A DNA stretch of 64,000 bases. Source: an uncultured Aquimarina sp. GTDB taxonomy: Bacteria; Bacteroidota; Bacteroidia; Flavobacteriales; Flavobacteriaceae. The notes beneath the pieces are model-generated. The model was given only the letters and a program-made list of their open reading frames with translations. It made no database searches and was not told the origin of the DNA. Within the stretch, counting starts at the first letter, position 1, and every line of letters starts with the position of its first letter. Both the position numbers and the translations under genes were made by a program. The DNA lies in assembly GCA_947496705.1 (NCBI GenBank), contig CANMDW010000003.1:153622-217621 (forward strand). The letters are read 5' to 3'. Shown in pieces: positions 62,390 through 64,000 of this stretch.

Positions 62390-64000
62390 CTATTTCACCA
62401 CCTCAACCCATTTTCCTTTACTTCTCACTAAATAGTCATTATCATACATGGCCTCACATTGAATCCCTGGCAGGTAATATTTTCCTAAATAAGATGCGTT
62501 TAATAAAATAGTCATCGTCTTGCTCTCCTTTGGTTTTAGATCAAAATAGAAATTTACCCTGTCATCGCGAATATCGGTATGCGTCACTTTGTTAGCTTTA
62601 AACGATCCGAAATCTGTGAAGCGGGTATTTACCACTTCCCAACCAGATGGGAAAATCTCGGTCAATGCAATATCTTTTACCTTAGAACCTGTGGTATTGG
62701 TAATAGTAACTTCGGCCACAAAATCTGTACCTTGGGTGAGTAATATTGGATTGATAATGTTGCCATCTTTGCTCTTATAATCTATAATCGCTTTAAAATT
62801 ACTTTGGATCACTTTTTCCTCTCCTACCGGAAGAATTCCACTGGTAGCTATTTGCACAAAAATGGTATTATCCTTATTGTTTTTGAGCAGGAGCTTATTG
62901 TCTTTTAAGATAGTCACCTCGCCAGAGGTTGCCAGCGTTTTATTAGTATTGGCATTGGTTGATTTTCCATTCAGGGTGTAATTCACATTCACTCCTTTTC
63001 CACCCACATACGCGGCATATTTGGCCATAGCCATCAATGCATAGGATGTGGTTTGTGTACTCATCCAGCTTTTGGAAGATAATTCTTTGGCTAACTCTAC
63101 GGCCACTTTCTGTGCCTTGGTTTTTTGATCTAATGATACCAGAGTTTCTAAAGCCATTGCACGATTACGATTGGTAGATCCGTAGGTGTAATAATAATGC
63201 TTTCTTGGTTGAAAATCGATATTTGCCGAATTCAGCAGTTGATTGGCTGCTTTTTTCTGACCAACCAATCCATAGGCTGCGGCCAATCTTAATTTGGCAT
63301 CATTAGACAGGCCTGATACCTCACGCAATCGATTCATAGAAGACATATCGGGGCTACCTGCCAAAGCCAAAGTGTATAATCGGTATGCCTGCGCCAGGTC
63401 GTTATTGCCACTTCGCCAGCGTTTTGCCTGTTGTTGCTGATAGCTGATCCAACTACTTTTGAAACCGATCGGTAATACATACCCTTGCTTATTTGCTTCG
63501 AGCAGGAAATGCCCTGCATAGGTCGTTCCCCAATCATTTGGATTGCTATACCCCGGCCAGTATGACATTCCGCCGCCAGGCTGAATAAAACGTTTCAATC
63601 TGTAAATGGCAGCTTCCATGTTTTTCTGGATCTTCTGTTGCTGTTCTGAAGATAAATTAAACACCTCACCCAGATACAATTGCGGAAATGCAGCCGAAGT
63701 AGTTTGCTCCACACATCCATGTGGATACCGAATTAAGAAGCCTAACCTGCTTTCAAAATTCATAGGCGGTAACGAGGAAAACTCGATTGTAGCACTATTG
63801 CTGCCGGCTATCCCGAAAGCAGCAAAATCCACTTCTTGTTGACTATTGGGATCCAGGACAACAGACGTTACCTCGGTAGTCATAGGATTCGGGTTGATGA
63901 TATCAATTGGTACTTTATAAGATGCTTTTTCACCACCTCCACTCGCTACTACTTCGATATCGGTAATCGAAGCACCTTCGAGCACTTCGATATCAAAATA
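62390..64000 (-). CDS. Alpha-2-macroglobulin family protein (C-terminal part, cut by window edge)
   Basis: The open frame continues beyond 64000, so only the last 536 codons are seen; full-length relatives are about 1,800-2,000 residues. The YPHGCVEQTTSAAFPQLYL segment carries the Cys-x-Glu-Gln thioester signature of bacterial macroglobulins such as E. coli YfhM (CLEQ). The complement-like alpha/alpha toroid and the C-terminal beta domain follow. These proteins trap proteases in the periplasm and often pair with PBP1C, whose gene is nearby. Confidence 0.9.
   Translation of the reverse strand, partial: YFDIEVLEGASITDIEVVASGGGEKASYKVPIDIINPNPMTTEVTSVVLDPNSQQEVDFAAFGIAGSNSATIEFSSLPPMNFESRLGFLIRYPHGCVEQTTSAAFPQLYLGEVFNLSSEQQQKIQKNMEAAIYRLKRFIQPGGGMSYWPGYSNPNDWGTTYAGHFLLEANKQGYVLPIGFKSSWISYQQQQAKRWRSGNNDLAQAYRLYTLALAGSPDMSSMNRLREVSGLSNDAKLRLAAAYGLVGQKKAANQLLNSANIDFQPRKHYYYTYGSTNRNRAMALETLVSLDQKTKAQKVAVELAKELSSKSWMSTQTTSYALMAMAKYAAYVGGKGVNVNYTLNGKSTNANTNKTLATSGEVTILKDNKLLLKNNKDNTIFVQIATSGILPVGEEKVIQSNFKAIIDYKSKDGNIINPILLTQGTDFVAEVTITNTTGSKVKDIALTEIFPSGWEVVNTRFTDFGSFKANKVTHTDIRDDRVNFYFDLKPKESKTMTILLNASYLGKYYLPGIQCEAMYDNDYLVRSKGKWVEVVK

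Overview
The window reads as chromosomal DNA of a marine-type member of the Flavobacteriaceae (Bacteroidota). The evidence is low-GC coding, many TAnnTTTG promoter boxes with no Shine-Dalgarno habit, a type IX secretion C-terminal signal, TPR-type sensor kinases, LytTR regulators, a single-cytochrome sdhCAB operon, and DUF1800/DUF1501 and DUF4199 genes. An Aquimarina-like genus is a guess from gene style only. No tRNA, rRNA, IS transposase or CRISPR array was seen.

Layout. 0.2-8.7 kb: a TPR/HTH regulator, a 2-hydroxyacid dehydrogenase with an HD-domain gene, a membrane-anchored LuxR-type HTH with DUF4199, small genes (DUF1801, VOC, TM2), then a four-gene arsenic operon (ArsR, DUF6428, ArsN-like GNAT, ArsC) without an efflux pump. 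8.7-14.6 kb: an outer-membrane carboxypeptidase-regulatory-like protein, a two-domain OlsF-like acyltransferase, aspartokinase, a GNAT, and class I fructose-1,6-bisphosphatase with a long structured leader. 14.9-18.2 kb: a compact four-gene cassette of coiled-coil protein, longin/roadblock-like protein, Ras-like small GTPase and hybrid histidine kinase. 18.2-25.6 kb: TerB-like protein, a beta-barrel protein, a class V aminotransferase, Mfd and a small orphan.

25.6-33.1 kb is an accessory-looking block. A TPR histidine kinase/LytTR pair with an unrecognised 175-residue gene is divergent from six genes: a YkuD-like motif protein, a putative caspase-fold (His/Cys) protein, two DUF2589-type proteins, a small orphan and a membrane protein. 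33.3-43.3 kb: YraN, S66 LD-carboxypeptidase, a DUF1800/DUF1501 secreted pair, a 41-bp tandem repeat array, metG, a truncated Panacea-like remnant, a histone-deacetylase-family hydrolase, DUF6265, a zinc-ribbon protein and a CBS protein. 43.4-54.1 kb: membrane M28 peptidase with an epimerase-like gene, S9 prolyl oligopeptidase, sdhCAB, a MITE-like foldback element and a methionine/kynurenine-type aminotransferase. 54.1-64 kb: DinB, an SDR/CYTH pair, a barrel protein, a YCII-like lipoprotein, PbpC, a Cu/Zn-SOD-like lipoprotein, a GNAT and the C-terminal part of an alpha-2-macroglobulin.

The two strongest candidates for undescribed biology are the GTPase/longin/hybrid-kinase cassette (14978-18200), which looks like a Rab-style switch wired to phosphorelay, and the DUF2589/caspase-like/YkuD-like cluster with its divergent two-component system (25618-33114). 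The window also carries several structured repeats: a minisatellite, a foldback MITE, dispersed GC-rich palindromes and long intergenic stem-loops.
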